Shown here in pieces: positions 4,518 through 7,000 of a stretch of 7,000 nt of DNA. Position 1 is the first letter of the stretch; the number at the start of each line of letters is the position of its first letter. Source of the DNA: CAZECE01 sp964510525 (lineage in GTDB: Bacteria; Pseudomonadota; Gammaproteobacteria; Pseudomonadales; JANQJO01). The stretch spans positions 1 to 7,000 of the forward strand of contig CAZECE010000153.1 in assembly GCA_964510525.1 (NCBI GenBank), written 5' to 3'. A model generated the notes under the pieces. The model searched no databases. It saw nothing but the letters and a program-made list of their open reading frames with translations, and had not been told where the DNA came from. The position numbers were made by a program, and so were the translations under genes.

Positions 4518-5687
4518 CTAATCCAGCGTCAGAGCCGATGAGGGTAAATGGGATTCGAATTCTTTTAACACCTTTTTAATCGGAATAGCGAACCCAAAGC
4601 CTTCTGAATTAGCCGTTTTACCAAATTTTAATGTGTTAACACCCAGCACCCGACCCTCCACATCCACCAAAGGTCCGCCACTGTTTCCAGGTAATATTTG
4701 GGCATCCGTCACCAAATACTTTGAATCTATGCGAGTTATGATACCCGACGTCATTGAATCTCTCATGCCTAAGGGGCTGCCAACAGCATAAACTGACAGA
4801 CCTTGGCTTGTTGCAACTGATTTGCCAAGCGTTAAAAATGGCGTTTTATAATCGTTTAACTTCAATAAAGCCAAATCCAATTCAGCACTCAGCTTGACTA
4901 AATCTGCACGATATTTTTTATTGTTTTTCAAAAAGACATCAAAATGACGCGCCGTTTTTGATAGTGCACTTTTCCATTCATAATCCGCTACCGCTTTATC
5001 GTGTTTTTTCTTGTCTTTTTCAAATTTCTGCTGAACCTGTTCAAAACGTTTTAACCTTTTTTCATAACGTGCCAAATACGCCTCATACTCAACTTCAGCT
5101 ACACCACGCTCCTCACCACGAGATCGGTTTATAATCCGTCGTTTATAATCAGCCAAGCGCTGCTCTTGTTTTTTTAATAAATCAGCCTCTTTTTTTAATT
5201 CGCGCTTAACCTCTTCAAGCTGCTGGACACGTTTTTTCATCTTCTTTTCTAACTTTTCTGATGAACGAGTATCTGTAGGCCTGATCACATGTTTATTCGT
5301 AATCAAGTAACCTGTATCCGTGATAAAGAAACCCGAACCACTCCCCATATGGGTTTCAATTGCCACCACCGACAGTGTGACCCGCTCAATGTCGGAAGTG
5401 GGCTTATACCGCTTATTTAATGTCGCTGAGAGGTCTTTTTTATTGTTTTTTGAGACCTCTGCGTCTTCAGTTGTAGCAGGTTGATCCACTTCTTCGACTT
5501 CTTCTTCATAAATCGGATTACCATGCTTGTCGACTGGGGTATCACTAAAATGCCATTGGCCATTTGCATCTTGCCAACGATGGATTTCAGCCATCGCCTT
5601 GGGCGTTTGCAGAAAATAAATGACAACAACAACAGCAGCAATGAAAAAAACAAATAATTTTAACGAAACAGCCGCTTTAGAAAGCAT
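4518..5687 (-). CDS. Periplasmic DUF4124/trypsin-like serine protease with coiled-coil insertion
   Basis: This is a predicted exported endopeptidase of the trypsin/HtrA fold, 389 residues long. A hydrophobic segment at 11-26 followed by AMA (31-33) looks like a signal peptide or anchor. A DUF4124 domain begins immediately after it (EIHRWQDANGQWHFSDTP, 34-51), followed by an acidic linker. The protease domain holds His133 (LITNKHVI), Asp271 (AELDLALLKL) and Ser336 (LPGNSGGPL), with the later strand VLGVNTLKF and the GFGFAIPI segment typical of DegP-like enzymes. No PDZ domain follows. The oddity is about 90 residues of Lys/Glu-rich heptad-like sequence (about 143-235) between His and Asp, which are normally only some 30 residues apart. 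All three catalytic residues are kept, so activity is plausible. Substrate is unknown; protein quality control or envelope stress is an inference from the fold. The start has only a weak ribosome site. Confidence 0.85.
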   Translation of the reverse strand: MLSKAAVSLKLFVFFIAAVVVVIYFLQTPKAMAEIHRWQDANGQWHFSDTPVDKHGNPIYEEEVEEVDQPATTEDAEVSKNNKKDLSATLNKRYKPTSDIERVTLSVVAIETHMGSGSGFFITDTGYLITNKHVIRPTDTRSSEKLEKKMKKRVQQLEEVKRELKKEADLLKKQEQRLADYKRRIINRSRGEERGVAEVEYEAYLARYEKRLKRFEQVQQKFEKDKKKHDKAVADYEWKSALSKTARHFDVFLKNNKKYRADLVKLSAELDLALLKLNDYKTPFLTLGKSVATSQGLSVYAVGSPLGMRDSMTSGIITRIDSKYLVTDAQILPGNSGGPLVDVEGRVLGVNTLKFGKTANSEGFGFAIPIKKVLKEFESHLPSSALTLD

Positions 5688-5722
5688 AGTGATATCAAAC
5701 CCAACACATAAAGACTCTTATT

Positions 5723-5752
5723 AGAATAGCCGGCATTCAAAAACCTTAGCAA
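5723..5752 (-). promoter_or_regulatory. Possible sigma-70 promoter of the protease gene
   Basis: Read on the minus strand, TTGCTA (5747-5752) and TATTCT (5723-5728) are spaced by 18 bases, each matching four of six consensus positions. They lie 35 bases upstream of the protease ATG, in the 110-bp gap after bioA. The match is modest. The alternative is co-transcription with bioA, since no terminator is visible in the gap. Confidence 0.3.
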
Positions 5753-5797
5753 GGCGGTCTTAACTGTGAATTTGAATTGGGTTTTACGTTAGATTGA

Positions 5798-7000
5798 TTA
5801 CTGCGTCACTAGCTCAATACCATCCCAGGCCACTTGCGCTAAGTGTTGAAGTTCATCGTCTGAAATCACATAAGGCGGCATAAAGTAGACCACGTTGCCC
5901 AAGGGTCGCAGCAGCGCTTGGTGTTTTAAAGCGTACTGAAACACTCCCAAGCCACGTCGTTCTTGCCAAGCATAAGGTGTTTTACTCGCCTTATCTTTCA
6001 CCATCTCAATCGCCAAAATCATCCCTGTTTGACGTACCTCAGCAACATGAGGGTGATCACTGAATGCCGCCGTCAACTGACGCATTTTTGCCGCCAATCG
6101 TTTATTTTGAGTTAAGACATCATCCGTTTTAAATATCTCAAGAGTCGCCAAAGCGGCCGCACAGCCCAAAGGATTCCCGGTATAACTGTGAGAATGCAAA
6201 AATGCCTTCAGTGTCTCGTAATCTTCGTAAAATGCGTCGTAAACAGTATTGTTGGTTAACACAACCGACAGAGGCAAATAGCCGCCCGTTAATCCTTTGG
6301 ATAAACACATAAAATCAGGCGTAATGCACGCCTGTTCACAGGCAAACAAAGTGCCAGTACGGCCAAACCCAACAGCGATTTCATCGGCAATTAAGTGCAC
6401 ATCGTATTCTTCACACACGGCTTTCAACAACGTTAAATAAATGGGGTGGTACATACGCATATACCCCGCACACTGCACCAAAGGCTCAACGATGACCGCT
6501 GAAATTTCGGTATGTCGCTGTGCTAACAAAACTGCCATTTTCTCAAACTGACGCCGACTGTAATCCTCCCAACTCTCGCCGGCCTCACGAAAATAACAAT
6601 CCGGCCCTGGCGCAATAATCGATTCCATCAATAATGGGCCATAGGTCTTTTTGTACAAATCATTATCACTGACAGAAAGCGTACCCAACGTCTCCCCATG
6701 ATAACTGCCACTCAGCGCTACAAATTTGTTTTTACCCGAAACGCCTTGATTAACCCAATAGTGAAAACTCATTTTCAAGGCAACTTCAACCGCAGAAGAC
6801 CCATTATCGGCATAAAAACATCGGCTCAAGCCTTCAGGTGTTAACGCAACCAGTTGTTCAGAAAGCTCAATGACGGGTTGCTGAGAAAAGCCGGCTAAAA
6901 TCACATGCTCTAATTGGTTCAGCTGATTCGCGATCGCTTGATTGATGCGGGGATTTGCATGACCAAATAAATTAACCCACCAAGAACTCACAGCATCAAT
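5798..7000 (-). CDS. bioA: Adenosylmethionine--8-amino-7-oxononanoate aminotransferase BioA (5' end outside window)
   Basis: BioA is a cytosolic PLP enzyme of biotin synthesis that moves the amino group of S-adenosylmethionine to KAPA, forming DAPA. The frame is open to the window edge (I-D-A-V before SSWWVNLFGH), so the GTG at 6989-6991 is an internal Val codon. About 45-50 N-terminal residues are missing compared with E. coli BioA. Numbering from that Val, the PLP features are GSSAVEVALKM (64-74), SYHG (96-99), D203 in ADEIAVGFGRTG, and the Schiff-base lysine K232 in CLSKGLTGGYLPLS. RPLGNVVYFMPPY (362-374) forms the C-terminal substrate region. The MRMYHP stretch and the GRTG arginine are BioA-like and argue against a generic omega-aminotransferase. 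The residue after YHG is Glu where E. coli has Asp, a conservative change. No other bio genes are in view, as in Pseudomonas, where bioA stands apart from bioBFHCD. Confidence 0.95.
   Translation of the reverse strand: MDAVSSWWVNLFGHANPRINQAIANQLNQLEHVILAGFSQQPVIELSEQLVALTPEGLSRCFYADNGSSAVEVALKMSFHYWVNQGVSGKNKFVALSGSYHGETLGTLSVSDNDLYKKTYGPLLMESIIAPGPDCYFREAGESWEDYSRRQFEKMAVLLAQRHTEISAVIVEPLVQCAGYMRMYHPIYLTLLKAVCEEYDVHLIADEIAVGFGRTGTLFACEQACITPDFMCLSKGLTGGYLPLSVVLTNNTVYDAFYEDYETLKAFLHSHSYTGNPLGCAAALATLEIFKTDDVLTQNKRLAAKMRQLTAAFSDHPHVAEVRQTGMILAIEMVKDKASKTPYAWQERRGLGVFQYALKHQALLRPLGNVVYFMPPYVISDDELQHLAQVAWDGIELVTQ

Noticed and set aside
5417..5653. Minus-strand open frame of 78 codons inside the protease gene
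   Set aside because: It overlaps the DUF4124/signal-peptide region in another frame and reads as low-complexity Leu/Phe then Lys/Ser sequence. The main frame has clear domain content.

Overview
The window looks like chromosomal DNA of a flagellated, probably aquatic gammaproteobacterium of moderate-to-low GC. The evidence is a CheV coupling protein divergent from a flgA-flgM-flgN cluster, sigma-54-like and sigma-28-like promoter motifs in the flagellar genes, a Pseudomonas-type BioA, a DUF4124 protease and a BspA-like DUF285 repeat protein. The genus cannot be fixed from sequence alone. A Thiomicrospira/Hydrogenovibrio-like or oceanospirillalean organism is only a guess.

Layout. Positions 1-140 hold the boundary of something upstream, with a small palindrome and hairpin but no gene I can name. 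Positions 138-737 (+) carry a run of about seven DUF285 repeats that starts abruptly in mid-repeat, has no signal peptide and looks 5'-truncated. Convergent with it is cheV (765-1721, -). A 156-bp divergent region then leads to flgA (1878-2702, +) and contains a near-consensus sigma-54 site that overlaps a perfect inverted repeat. flgM (2878-3219, +) has its own convincing sigma-28 promoter (TAAA-N15-GCCGATAG) and an imperfect hairpin in its leader. flgN (3384-3893, +) follows. A tRNA-Arg(CCT) with encoded CCA lies at 3967-4043, followed closely by a two-CBS-domain protein (4088-4510, +). Two minus-strand genes finish the window: a periplasmic DUF4124/trypsin-like protease with a long charged coiled coil inserted between catalytic His and Asp (4518-5687), and bioA (5798 to beyond 7000), cut at its 5' end by the window edge.

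How the genes work together. FlgA is the P-ring assembly chaperone, FlgM the anti-sigma-28 checkpoint factor, FlgN the export chaperone for hook-filament junction proteins, and CheV a phosphorylatable receptor-CheA coupler. The promoter motifs fit the usual hierarchy: sigma-54 for early/middle basal-body genes, then sigma-28 for flgM. cheR and flgB, which commonly follow cheV in this lineage, are absent here. The DUF285 fragment sits at that point, suggesting a rearrangement breakpoint. The protease, CBS protein and bioA have no obvious link to motility.

I see no CRISPR array, insertion sequence, phage or defence locus. The most unusual items are the protease architecture, the truncated repeat gene at the cheV junction and the regulatory motifs around flgA and flgM. 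None amounts to a clearly new biological system.
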